A stretch of 64,000 nt of DNA from Desulfobaculum sp044987625. GTDB lineage: Bacteria > Desulfobacterota > Desulfovibrionia > Desulfovibrionales > Desulfovibrionaceae. Shown here in pieces: positions 41,316-49,607 of this stretch. A program made the translations under genes and the position numbers. Each line of letters opens with the position of its first letter. Position 1 is the stretch's first letter. Below the pieces are notes generated by a model, which saw only the letters and a program-made list of their open reading frames with translations, was not told the origin of the DNA and searched no databases. The stretch lies in NCBI RefSeq assembly GCF_044987625.1, contig NZ_JBJDSB010000002.1, forward strand, positions 434,001 to 498,000, read 5' to 3'.

Positions 41316-42604
41316 GACAGCAGCTCCGGGCGCGCCACGGCGTCTACAATGGCGGACGTTATCTGCGAGAGGTCGTCCTTTTTCATGATGTAGGGCGGCA
41401 TCACGTACACAAGGCGGCCAAAGGGTCGTACCCACACGCCGCGGTCCACAAAGAAGCGCTGCAGCGCAGCCATATCCACGGGGCGGGTGGTCTCCACCAC
41501 GCCAATGGCCCCAAGGGTGCGCACGTCGCGCACCGTGGGCAGGTCCGCGCAGGGGGCCAGCTCGCGCCGGAGTTGGTCGCCAATGGCGCTGACGGAGGCG
41601 GCCCAATCGTTTTCCACCAGCAGGTCGAGGCTGGCGCAGGCCACGGCGCAGGCCAGCGGATTGCCCATAAAGGTCGGCCCGTGCATAAGAACGGACAGTT
41701 CGCCGTCCGAGATGCCATTTGCGACGCGGTCCGTGGCGAGGGTGGCGGCAAGGGTCATGGTGCCGCCGGTGAGCGCCTTGCCAAGGCACATGATGTCCGG
41801 GCTTATCCCCGCGTGCTCGCAGGCAAAGAGCTTGCCGGAGCGGCCAAAGCCCGTGGCAATTTCGTCCGCGATGAGCAAAATGCCCGTCCGGGTGCAGATT
41901 TCACGAACGCGGCGCAGGAACTCCGGCGAGTAGAACCGCATGCCGCCCGCGCCTTGTACGATGGGCTCCAGCACCACTGCCGCCAGCTCGGCCTCATGTT
42001 CCCGGACCAGTTGCTCAAAAGCGTCAAAGTGTTCGTCCTCCCATGGCGCATCAAAGGCCGGAGTGGGGGCGGGGGCGAAGACGCTTTTGGCAAGCACGCC
42101 GGCGAACAGGCTGTGCATGCCGTTTTCCGGGTCGCATACGCTCATGGTGCGGAAGGTGTCGCCGTGGTAGCCGCCGCGCACCGTCAGCAGGCGGCAGCGG
42201 CCCGTTTCACCCTTGGACAGCCAATACTGAAAGGCCATCTTGATGGCGACCTCCACGGACACGGAACCGGAGTCGCTAAAGAACACGCGCTGGAGCGGCG
42301 CGGGCGTCATGTCCACAAGGCGGCGCGCCAGTTCCACTGCGGGGCGGTGGGTGATGCCGCCAAACATCACGTGAGACATGGTCTGCGCCTGCTGCGTCAG
42401 CGCCCGGACAAGCCGCGGGTGGGAATAACCGTGAATGGCGGCCCACCACGAGCTCATGCCGTCGATGAGTTCGCGCCCGTCCTCCAGCGTCAGGCGGACG
42501 CCTTTGGCCCGCGCCACGGGGTAGACGGGCAGCGGGTTGTTCATGGACGTGTAGGGATGCCAAATGTGCTCCCTGTCAAATTTCACTATGTCGCTTGTCT
42601 GCAT
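41312..42604 (-). CDS. bioA: Adenosylmethionine-8-amino-7-oxononanoate aminotransferase
   Basis: BioA aminates the BioF product using SAM as amino donor and PLP as cofactor. The 430-aa protein begins near HIWHPYTSM, with DGMSSWWAAIHGY, FFSDSGSVSVEVA, YHGDTFRTMSV, LIADEIATGFGRSG and the PLP lysine in CLGKALTGGT. AGGAG lies eight bases before the ATG at 42604. It diverges from pabA, with about 110 bases for both promoters. bioB, the last step, is not in this window. Confidence 0.96.
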   Translation of the reverse strand: MQTSDIVKFDREHIWHPYTSMNNPLPVYPVARAKGVRLTLEDGRELIDGMSSWWAAIHGYSHPRLVRALTQQAQTMSHVMFGGITHRPAVELARRLVDMTPAPLQRVFFSDSGSVSVEVAIKMAFQYWLSKGETGRCRLLTVRGGYHGDTFRTMSVCDPENGMHSLFAGVLAKSVFAPAPTPAFDAPWEDEHFDAFEQLVREHEAELAAVVLEPIVQGAGGMRFYSPEFLRRVREICTRTGILLIADEIATGFGRSGKLFACEHAGISPDIMCLGKALTGGTMTLAATLATDRVANGISDGELSVLMHGPTFMGNPLACAVACASLDLLVENDWAASVSAIGDQLRRELAPCADLPTVRDVRTLGAIGVVETTRPVDMAALQRFFVDRGVWVRPFGRLVYVMPPYIMKKDDLSQITSAIVDAVARPELLS

Positions 42605-42713
42605 TGTTGCACTCCTTGGGGGCCGCGTGGCCCGTAGGAGGTTGTGGGCGATGGCGGCAAGGATGTCAAACCCCGCCGGGCGGCCCGGCCCCCGCGCGGG
42701 AGCGGAGAGTGCG

Positions 42714-43250
42714 ATGCGTATCGTCATCATCGATAATCGGGACAGTTTTACGCGGAATTTGGAGCATCTTGTGGCGCAGGTGGCCCCAAGCCCGCCCGCC
42801 ATTGTCCCCGTGGCGGAGATTGACGCCGTGACCCCGGCAGAGTGGGATATGGTGATAATTTCCCCTGGGCCGGGCGCGCCGCAGGATTATCCCGGCTACG
42901 CGCGCATTGTGGATTCCGGCGTGCCTGTGCTGGGCGTGTGCCTGGGGATGCAGATTCTCAATACGCACTTCGGCGGAGTGACCTCGCGCCTTGCGGGCTG
43001 CGTGCACGGGCGGCAGGACGTGATGCACTGGCGGCAACGCCAGTGGACCGTGGCGCGCTATCATTCCCTGTATGTCTCCACGGTGGGTGCGGGGCTGGAT
43101 GTCCTTGCGGCCAACGCGCAGGGCGTGCCCTTTGTGCTGGCACATCCCCGGCGGCCCCTCATCGGCTACCAGTTTCATCCCGAATCCTTTTTGACCGAAA
43201 ATGGCGGAGCGTTCATCGATTATGCTTTCACGTATTGCGGACTCGCTTGA
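42714..43250 (+). CDS. pabA: Aminodeoxychorismate synthase, glutamine amidotransferase subunit
   Basis: A 178-aa class I glutaminase that feeds ammonia to PabB. The start region MRIVIIDNRDSF, the oxyanion loop SPGPGAPQDYP, the nucleophile in GVCLGMQ (Cys about 77) and the His-Glu pair in YQFHPESFLTENG are all present. GGAG lies six bases before the ATG. TrpG is the alternative reading, but the following genes are pabB- and pabC-like. Its 3' end overlaps pabB. Confidence 0.9.
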   Translation: MRIVIIDNRDSFTRNLEHLVAQVAPSPPAIVPVAEIDAVTPAEWDMVIISPGPGAPQDYPGYARIVDSGVPVLGVCLGMQILNTHFGGVTSRLAGCVHGRQDVMHWRQRQWTVARYHSLYVSTVGAGLDVLAANAQGVPFVLAHPRRPLIGYQFHPESFLTENGGAFIDYAFTYCGLA

Positions 43251-44499
43251 CGGCGAGGGCTTTGCCGCGCTGGCCGCCGCCTGCGCCGCGCGGCCCGATG
43301 CCGACCTGTTTCTTTCCTGCGCCGGGGCGGATACGCCGGTTTGCCGCATTGGCGTTGCGCCAACCGGGGAGTGCGTGGTGCAGGAGCACACCCCGCGCAC
43401 CGAGATTGCGGCGTTCCTCTTTGACACGCCGGGCACGGCGCTGGGCTGCCTGCCCTATGAGTACGGCCTTGCGCGTATGGGCATAGCCACGGACAAGGTG
43501 TCGTCCTGCCCACCCGGACGCTTCCGCAAGTACCGCGTCATGCTGGTGTACGACATGGCCGCGCAGACGCTGGACGCCGAGGGCGACGCGGCCTTTGCGC
43601 GGCAGATGCTGGACGCGGCGCGGCAGGCTCCGGCGACGTCTGGCCAGACGTATGCCAACCAGACGTGTGCCGCTCCGAATACCCCCCTGCGCGAGAGTCT
43701 GGACCGTGAGGGCTATATGCGCGGCGTGGAGGAGGTGCTGGAGGCCATCCGTAGCGGCATGAGCTATCAGCTCTGTCTGTCGTCGGAGTACGCGGCGCAT
43801 GTGCCGGGGCTGGACCCGGCGGCGCTGTTTATGCGCCTGTGGCGCGAGGCACCTGCGCCGTATTACGCGCTGTATCGCCTTGGGGCTGTGACGGTAATCA
43901 GCTCCTCGCCGGAGCGGTTTCTCAGCGTGCGGGAGGGGCGGGTGTTGTCCCAGCCCATCAAGGGGACCCTTGCCTTTGACACCTACACCCCGGACCTTGA
44001 CGCCCGCGTGACCGAATCCCCCAAGGAGAGTGCGGAACTCTCCATGATTGTGGACCTCATCCGCAATGATATCTCCGCGCACTGCGAGTATGGCTCCGTG
44101 CGGGTGAGGGGGCACAAGTCGACCTTTGTGGTAGAGAACCTCATCCAGATGTATACCAACGTGACGGGACGCCTGCGGCAGAACAGCACCTGCCTGGACC
44201 TGCTGCTGGACGCCTTTCCGGGCGGTTCCGTCACCGGGTGCCCCAAGCATTCGTCCATGCGCATCATTGAGGCGCTGGAGCCACACGCCCGCGGCATGTA
44301 CTGCGGCAGCCTTGTGGTGGTGCAGGATGAGCGCAGCATGGAGTCGAACATCGCCATCCGCACGGCGACCTATGATGCGCGCGATGCGGTCTTTCGGTTT
44401 CATGCCGGAAGCGGTATCGTGATAGACTCAAAGCCGGAGGCCGAGCATAAGGAAACGCTGGCCAAGGCATCAAAATTTTTCAGGATACTGGGATTATGA
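43222..44499 (+). CDS. pabB: Aminodeoxychorismate synthase component I
   Basis: This 425-aa enzyme of the chorismate-binding family aminates chorismate for p-aminobenzoate (folate) synthesis. The Lys in QPIKGT marks PabB (TrpE has Ala there). SSSPERFLSV, ESPKESAELSMIVDLIRND and GGSVTGCPKHSSM are the conserved core. The start is uncertain: the ATG at 43222 overlaps pabA by 29 bases; an ATG at 43201 is also in frame. Neither has a strong ribosome site, so coupling to pabA is likely. Confidence 0.9.
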   Translation: MLSRIADSLDGEGFAALAAACAARPDADLFLSCAGADTPVCRIGVAPTGECVVQEHTPRTEIAAFLFDTPGTALGCLPYEYGLARMGIATDKVSSCPPGRFRKYRVMLVYDMAAQTLDAEGDAAFARQMLDAARQAPATSGQTYANQTCAAPNTPLRESLDREGYMRGVEEVLEAIRSGMSYQLCLSSEYAAHVPGLDPAALFMRLWREAPAPYYALYRLGAVTVISSSPERFLSVREGRVLSQPIKGTLAFDTYTPDLDARVTESPKESAELSMIVDLIRNDISAHCEYGSVRVRGHKSTFVVENLIQMYTNVTGRLRQNSTCLDLLLDAFPGGSVTGCPKHSSMRIIEALEPHARGMYCGSLVVVQDERSMESNIAIRTATYDARDAVFRFHAGSGIVIDSKPEAEHKETLAKASKFFRILGL

Positions 44500-45353
44500 T
44501 GTATTTTGACGGCGCACAGTTCACCAGCGGACGCATTGGGCTGAATGTTGACGGTCCGGCGTTTCGCTATGGGTTTTCGTTTTTTGAAACCATGCTCTGG
44601 AATGGCAGCGCCGTGTGCCGCTTTGACGAGCATATGCGGCGGCTGTGGTCCAGCCTTGGCGCGTTTGGCGTGCCGTACGAGGTGTCGGACTGCCGGGTGC
44701 TCATTCAGGAAGTCGTCAGCCGCAACGGCCTTGAGGACCAGTACGCGCGGGTGAACGTTGTTTATCCTGTGGACGCCTCGCCGTCGGCGCCAGCCTGCGG
44801 TCCGGCGCGCCCCGTGGTATGCGCCGCGCCGTATACGCCGCCGGCGCCCGGCACGTCCCGTACCCTTGGCGTGTGCCCGCGTCCGCTCCATTCGTGGCTT
44901 GGCGCGCACAAGTGCGGCAATTATCTGCCCTATCTGTTGGCGCGCCGCGCCGCCGTGCACGAGGGGCTGGACGATGCGGTGCTCTGTTCCCCGGACGGCA
45001 ATGTGCTGGAGGCGGCAACCGCCGCGCTGGTGCTGCGCGCAGGGAACAAATACATCACCCCCGTGCCCGTGGACTGCGGCCAGCGCACGGCAGGTGTGCT
45101 GCCATCCATCGCCCTTGCCGCCGCGCGCGAGGAACTCGCCATTACCCCGCAGCCCGTGGCGCTGGCCGAGCTTGGCGGGTTCGAGAGTGCGTATGTGCTC
45201 AACTCCCTCATCGGCATGGTGCCTGTTGCGGCCATTGGGGATGTGCTGTTTGACGAGAACGCGGCCCCCTGCGCCAAGGTGCGTGCCGCCGTGTGGCGCG
45301 CGGATGCCTCTGGGCCTGCAGAAGAAGGGAATTCCTCAGCGATTTCTGACTGA
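44496..45353 (+). CDS. pabC: Aminodeoxychorismate lyase (class IV PLP enzyme)
   Basis: PabC releases pyruvate to give p-aminobenzoate. The 285-aa protein has FRYGFSFFETM near the start, the PLP lysine in AHKCGNYLP (about residue 138), and NVLEAATAALVL. Its ATG overlaps the pabB stop by four bases. Branched-chain aminotransferases share the fold, but the operon supports PabC. The C-terminus ends in a short acidic tail. Confidence 0.88.
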   Translation: MMYFDGAQFTSGRIGLNVDGPAFRYGFSFFETMLWNGSAVCRFDEHMRRLWSSLGAFGVPYEVSDCRVLIQEVVSRNGLEDQYARVNVVYPVDASPSAPACGPARPVVCAAPYTPPAPGTSRTLGVCPRPLHSWLGAHKCGNYLPYLLARRAAVHEGLDDAVLCSPDGNVLEAATAALVLRAGNKYITPVPVDCGQRTAGVLPSIALAAAREELAITPQPVALAELGGFESAYVLNSLIGMVPVAAIGDVLFDENAAPCAKVRAAVWRADASGPAEEGNSSAISD

Positions 45354-45487
45354 TGGATTTGGCTTTTTCCGCTCTGGCGGCTACCATGGAGCCGAAACCG
45401 GACGCCCGCAGAAAGGCCCCGCGCCGCAGTGTCCCCCGGCGCGTCATCATCGGCGCTGGCCATTATCCGTAAGGAGAAGAACGCGTA

Positions 45488-48400
45488 ATGCAGTCGTGGA
45501 AGCGCATGACATATAGAGGAAGGACCGCTGTGGTCCTCGCCGCCGTGCTGGTGGTGTATACCCTGCTGGGATTTTTCGTCGCGCCGCGCATAGCTCGGAC
45601 GCAGCTTGAGGCGCGCTTGCCGGAACTGCTGTCCCGGCCTGTGACGGTGCGTGACGTCTCGTTCAATCCACTGACGCTGGCCGTTACCGTGGACGGGGTG
45701 GAGGTCCGCGAGCCGGACGGGGACGGGGTGTTTGTCTCCTTTGAGCGGCTGAGCGTGAATGCGGAATGGATTTCCCTGCCGCGCCTGACGCTGGTTTTGG
45801 ATAGCATCCAACTGGATGCGCCCTATGTGCATGCGCGCCTTGCGGGCGACAAGAGTAATTTTTCCGACCTACTGGAGCAGGGCGGGGCCGAGGAGGACAG
45901 CGCGCCGGACACTGGCGACGGAGCGGGGTTTCCGCTGCCGTTGGTGGTGCGTTCCGTGGTGCTGACGGATGGCACTGTGGTGGTGGAGGACGCCCTGCGT
46001 GGCAAGACCCATCGTGTTGAACATGTGAATCTGTCCGTGCCGCTGACGTCCAGCCTGCCCAAGGACAGGCAGCACTTTATCCGGCCAGAACTCAGCGCCA
46101 CCATCAATGGCAAGCCCCTGACCATGACGGGCGGAACGCGCCCCTTTGCCGAGGACGTCAGCTCGCGTTTGGTCTTTTCCGTTACCGGCGCGGAACTGCC
46201 CTATTATTGGGAGTACGTCCCGGTGCAGACTCCGGTCACGCTGCTGCGTGGTACGGCGGATTGCCGCATTGCCGTGGACTTCGTCCTCGATGAAGACGGC
46301 GCGCCGGAATACACCGTCAGCGGCGATGTGTCCCTTGATGACGTGTCCCTAGTGCTCCCCGAAAGGGCCGAGGCCTCCGCGTCCTCGCGCGAGGTGCTGG
46401 GGCTGGACGCGCTGCGCGTGCGGCTGGATGAATTTAATCCCCAGCGTGAGCTGTTGGCCTTTGGCCCATGCTCCCTCACGGGCCTGCGGGCGGACGTGGT
46501 GCGCCGCGAGGATGGAACGCTGGAAGCGCAGGACTGGCTGCCCGGTGCGGCGTCTGTTGAGGCCCCGGAGGAGCCCGCGCAGCAGCCCGCCGCCGTGGAA
46601 CCGTCCGCCCCCTCGCCCAATGAGGCGAGTGCTGAGGCCGTTACTGCGTCCGATGGTCCCGCGCCCGAAGCCCCCGCAGATGACAAGACCTCGGCCACGC
46701 CTGCTGGAGCTGACGGCACTGCCGTGAAGGGCGCGGAGGCAGACGCCAACGAGGGCGCCGAAGCCCCGGCGGCTCCTGCTCCGGTGGCGGACGCCGGTGT
46801 GGCGGAAGAGACTTTGGATGATGAGGGCGAGAGCGCTGCGCCCGCGACGTCTCTTGAATTGCCCCTGCGCATTCAGTTGACGCGGCTGCTTCTGTCCGGG
46901 GCGTCCATACGCTACACGGACCACGCCCTTGGCGGCTTTGCCAAGACCATTGGTCCCCTTGGGATTGATATTGCGGATGTGGATACCGCGCCGGACCACG
47001 AGGTCACGTTCAGCGTGACCTGTGGCCCGGAGGATGGCGAGCGCCTCGACATCGCCGGAACCATGACCCCGGCCAGCCTTGCGCACAACGGGACGTTGAC
47101 CCTGCGTGGACTGGACGTGACCACCTATGCCCCGCTGTACGCGGACGCCGCACCTGTGGATGTGGCGTCCGGCGTGGTTGATGTGTCCCTCGCCTGGGCG
47201 GGGGACGGCAACCCGGACCACCTGACGTTGAGCGATGTGGCAACCTCGGTGCGCGCTCTGGCGCTGAATATGCCCGAAAGCGGCGAGCCGCTGGTGTCCC
47301 TGCCGGAACTCACCGTTACCGGCACCAGTGTGGACGTTGGCCGGCGCGATGTGCATGTTGCGGATGTGACGGTGAAGGGGCTTGAAACGCATCTCCGCCG
47401 CGACGCCGATGGGCTGGAGGTGCAGCGCCTGCTGGGCGCCGGGCCCTCGGAGCAGGACGGGGCCGCCTCCGTCACCGGCGCTGGCGCAGAGGATGAGGCC
47501 CGCGCCGACGCGGCTTCTCCCGCCATAGCGCCGCCCGCGCCGCAAACCCAGCAGACGGCAACCACGCCGTGGACGGTGGGCATTGACCGTGTGGCGCTGG
47601 AAAACGGCGCAGTGCACCTGCACGACACCGCCCCGGCGGAGGCTGTGGAGGTCACGGTTTCCGGCATGGACATCACCGTGCGCGGCGCGTCCTCGAATGT
47701 TGAAGACCCTGTGGAGGTGGCCTTTGCCGCCACCACGTGGCGCGAAGGCCGGGTGAACCTCACCGCCAAAGGACCCCTCGCGCCGCTGGACCTCTCCGGC
47801 GAGGTGGACCTTGCGGGCGTGACGCTTGAACCCCTTGGCGGCTATCTGCGGGATGTGATGGACGGCGACCTTGCGCAGGGGCGGGTGGATGTGTCCGGTG
47901 CGTGGGGCCTCAGCGGCGATGCTGCGCCCAGCGTGCGCTATGACGGCGCTGTGCGTGTGTCGGACGTTGTGCTGCGTGATGGCGCTTCCGGCAAGAAGGT
48001 TGCCGGACTCAAGCGCTTTGCCGTGGACGGGCTATCCCTGACCACCGCGCCCTTTGGCGTTGCCGTGGACGCGGTGACGCTTGAGGACCCGACGGCGGAC
48101 CTTGTCCGCGAGGCCGACGGCAGAATGAACATCGCCCGGATGCTTGGCCAGCCCGCGCCCGAGGGAGATGCCCCCGATGCGGAAGCTGGCTCCGCCGGAA
48201 CCCCGGACGCCGACGTGGTGGCCGAGGCGCTGCCTGAAGAGGCATCAGAAGGCGCATCCGCCGGACTTCCTGAGGAGAGCGACGCCGACGCTGCGTCCAG
48301 CGCCGCCGCGCCGCCGCTGATGCGTGTGGGGCGGTTGACGCTGACGGGTGGCGGCGTGAGTTTTCATGACGAGACCACCTCACCGGCCTTTGCCACAACC

Positions 48401-49504
48401 GTGGGCGATATTTCCTGTCAGGTGACGGGCTTCTCCCGCAAGGAGGGGGCCTCGGCCGATGTGTCCCTGAATGCCACTGTGGACGGCTACGCCCCGGTGA
48501 CGCTCTCTGGCTCCATTGTTCCCTTTGGGCAGGAGCTGGACACCAATCTTGTACTGCATTTGGACAACGCCGGGCTGTCCGGCCTGTCGCCCTACACCGT
48601 GCGCTACATCGCCTACCCCTTGAGCACGGGCAAGCTCTTTGCCACGTTGGAGACGCATATCCGGGGCATGGAGATTGCCGTGGACAATCAGATTCGGCTG
48701 GCGAACCTGACGGTGGGAGAGCGGGTGGACAATCCGGACGCGCCGAACCTGCCCATAGGGCTGGCGCTGTCGCTGCTGCGTGATGCGCAGGGGAATATTG
48801 ATCTGGACATCCCGGTGCGCGGGCGGCTGGACGACCCCGAATTCCGCCTTGGCAAGGTGGTGATGAAGGCCATCGTGAATCTGTTCATCAAGGTCGTCGC
48901 CTCGCCCTTTACGCTGATTGGCAACATGTTTGGCGGCGGCGAAGATGTGAATCTGATCGCCTTTGAGCCGGGTTCCGTGTTGCTGACACCGCGCGCCGTA
49001 GCCAAGCTGGACGCCGTGGCCGAGGCCATGAACAAACGTCCCGGCCTGACCCTGGAGGTCAGCGGCGCAAGCGACGCGGACGTGGACGCCCCGGCCCTTG
49101 CCCAGCGCGTGCTGGCCGACGCTGTGCGCCTGCAAAAGTATATTGATCTGGAAAAGGCGGGCAACGCGCCGCGCACCGTGGCCGAAGTGCAGGTGACAGA
49201 GGAGGAATATCCCCAGTATCTGCGCCGCGCTTACGAGGCCGCGTCCTTTGCCGAGGGCAAACTGTTCGGCGGCCTGTGGGATCCGTCCGTGGAGGACATG
49301 GAAGAGGAGTTCCGCGAAAGCGTGGCGACAGACGCCGAAGCCGTGCGCGAACTCACCCAGCGCCGCGCCCGCTCTGTCCGGGCGTACTTGCTGGATACGG
49401 GCGGTGTGCCGCCGGAGCGCGTCTTCCTCAAGGAAGGCGAAGAGACCGCCGCACCCAAGGACGCGCCGGTGTCCGGCGGGCTTGTTATCCTTGGCCTGCG
49501 CTAA
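45488..49504 (+). CDS. Very large AsmA/DUF748-type envelope protein
   Basis: A 1338-aa protein with a single N-terminal transmembrane helix (about 13-33) and a huge predicted periplasmic part of AsmA-like beta repeats. The family starts with TLAVTVDGVEVREPDG and LDSIQLDAPYVHARL, and ends in an OmpA-like region (IAFEPGSVLLTPRAVAKLD). Family members are thought to bridge the membranes and move lipids, which is inference here. Three acidic Ala/Pro/Glu-rich linkers (about residues 356-456, 651-696 and 888-941) separate the repeat blocks. AAGGAG lies about eleven bases before the ATG; an ATG at residue 8 is the alternative. Confidence 0.82.
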   Translation: MQSWKRMTYRGRTAVVLAAVLVVYTLLGFFVAPRIARTQLEARLPELLSRPVTVRDVSFNPLTLAVTVDGVEVREPDGDGVFVSFERLSVNAEWISLPRLTLVLDSIQLDAPYVHARLAGDKSNFSDLLEQGGAEEDSAPDTGDGAGFPLPLVVRSVVLTDGTVVVEDALRGKTHRVEHVNLSVPLTSSLPKDRQHFIRPELSATINGKPLTMTGGTRPFAEDVSSRLVFSVTGAELPYYWEYVPVQTPVTLLRGTADCRIAVDFVLDEDGAPEYTVSGDVSLDDVSLVLPERAEASASSREVLGLDALRVRLDEFNPQRELLAFGPCSLTGLRADVVRREDGTLEAQDWLPGAASVEAPEEPAQQPAAVEPSAPSPNEASAEAVTASDGPAPEAPADDKTSATPAGADGTAVKGAEADANEGAEAPAAPAPVADAGVAEETLDDEGESAAPATSLELPLRIQLTRLLLSGASIRYTDHALGGFAKTIGPLGIDIADVDTAPDHEVTFSVTCGPEDGERLDIAGTMTPASLAHNGTLTLRGLDVTTYAPLYADAAPVDVASGVVDVSLAWAGDGNPDHLTLSDVATSVRALALNMPESGEPLVSLPELTVTGTSVDVGRRDVHVADVTVKGLETHLRRDADGLEVQRLLGAGPSEQDGAASVTGAGAEDEARADAASPAIAPPAPQTQQTATTPWTVGIDRVALENGAVHLHDTAPAEAVEVTVSGMDITVRGASSNVEDPVEVAFAATTWREGRVNLTAKGPLAPLDLSGEVDLAGVTLEPLGGYLRDVMDGDLAQGRVDVSGAWGLSGDAAPSVRYDGAVRVSDVVLRDGASGKKVAGLKRFAVDGLSLTTAPFGVAVDAVTLEDPTADLVREADGRMNIARMLGQPAPEGDAPDAEAGSAGTPDADVVAEALPEEASEGASAGLPEESDADAASSAAAPPLMRVGRLTLTGGGVSFHDETTSPAFATTVGDISCQVTGFSRKEGASADVSLNATVDGYAPVTLSGSIVPFGQELDTNLVLHLDNAGLSGLSPYTVRYIAYPLSTGKLFATLETHIRGMEIAVDNQIRLANLTVGERVDNPDAPNLPIGLALSLLRDAQGNIDLDIPVRGRLDDPEFRLGKVVMKAIVNLFIKVVASPFTLIGNMFGGGEDVNLIAFEPGSVLLTPRAVAKLDAVAEAMNKRPGLTLEVSGASDADVDAPALAQRVLADAVRLQKYIDLEKAGNAPRTVAEVQVTEEEYPQYLRRAYEAASFAEGKLFGGLWDPSVEDMEEEFRESVATDAEAVRELTQRRARSVRAYLLDTGGVPPERVFLKEGEETAAPKDAPVSGGLVILGLR

Positions 49505-49542
49505 GGCGCACAGGCGAGCCTGCCTACACAGAAGAAAAAGCC

Positions 49543-49578
49543 AAAAAAAAAGGGCGGAGGGGATGTTCCTTCCGCCCT
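49543..49578 (-). terminator. Rho-independent terminator of the second chemoreceptor
   Basis: On the minus strand AGGGCGGA...TCCGCCCT forms the stem, followed by nine T (plus-strand A-run 49543-49551). Confidence 0.9.
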
Positions 49579-49607
49579 GTTGTGCGTGTGGGGACCGGAG
49601 TGCGGGG

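Noticed and set aside
42714..44499. Reading pabA/pabB as trpG/trpE (anthranilate synthase)
   Set aside because: The PIKGT lysine in the large subunit and the adjoining pabC-like gene favour aminodeoxychorismate synthase.
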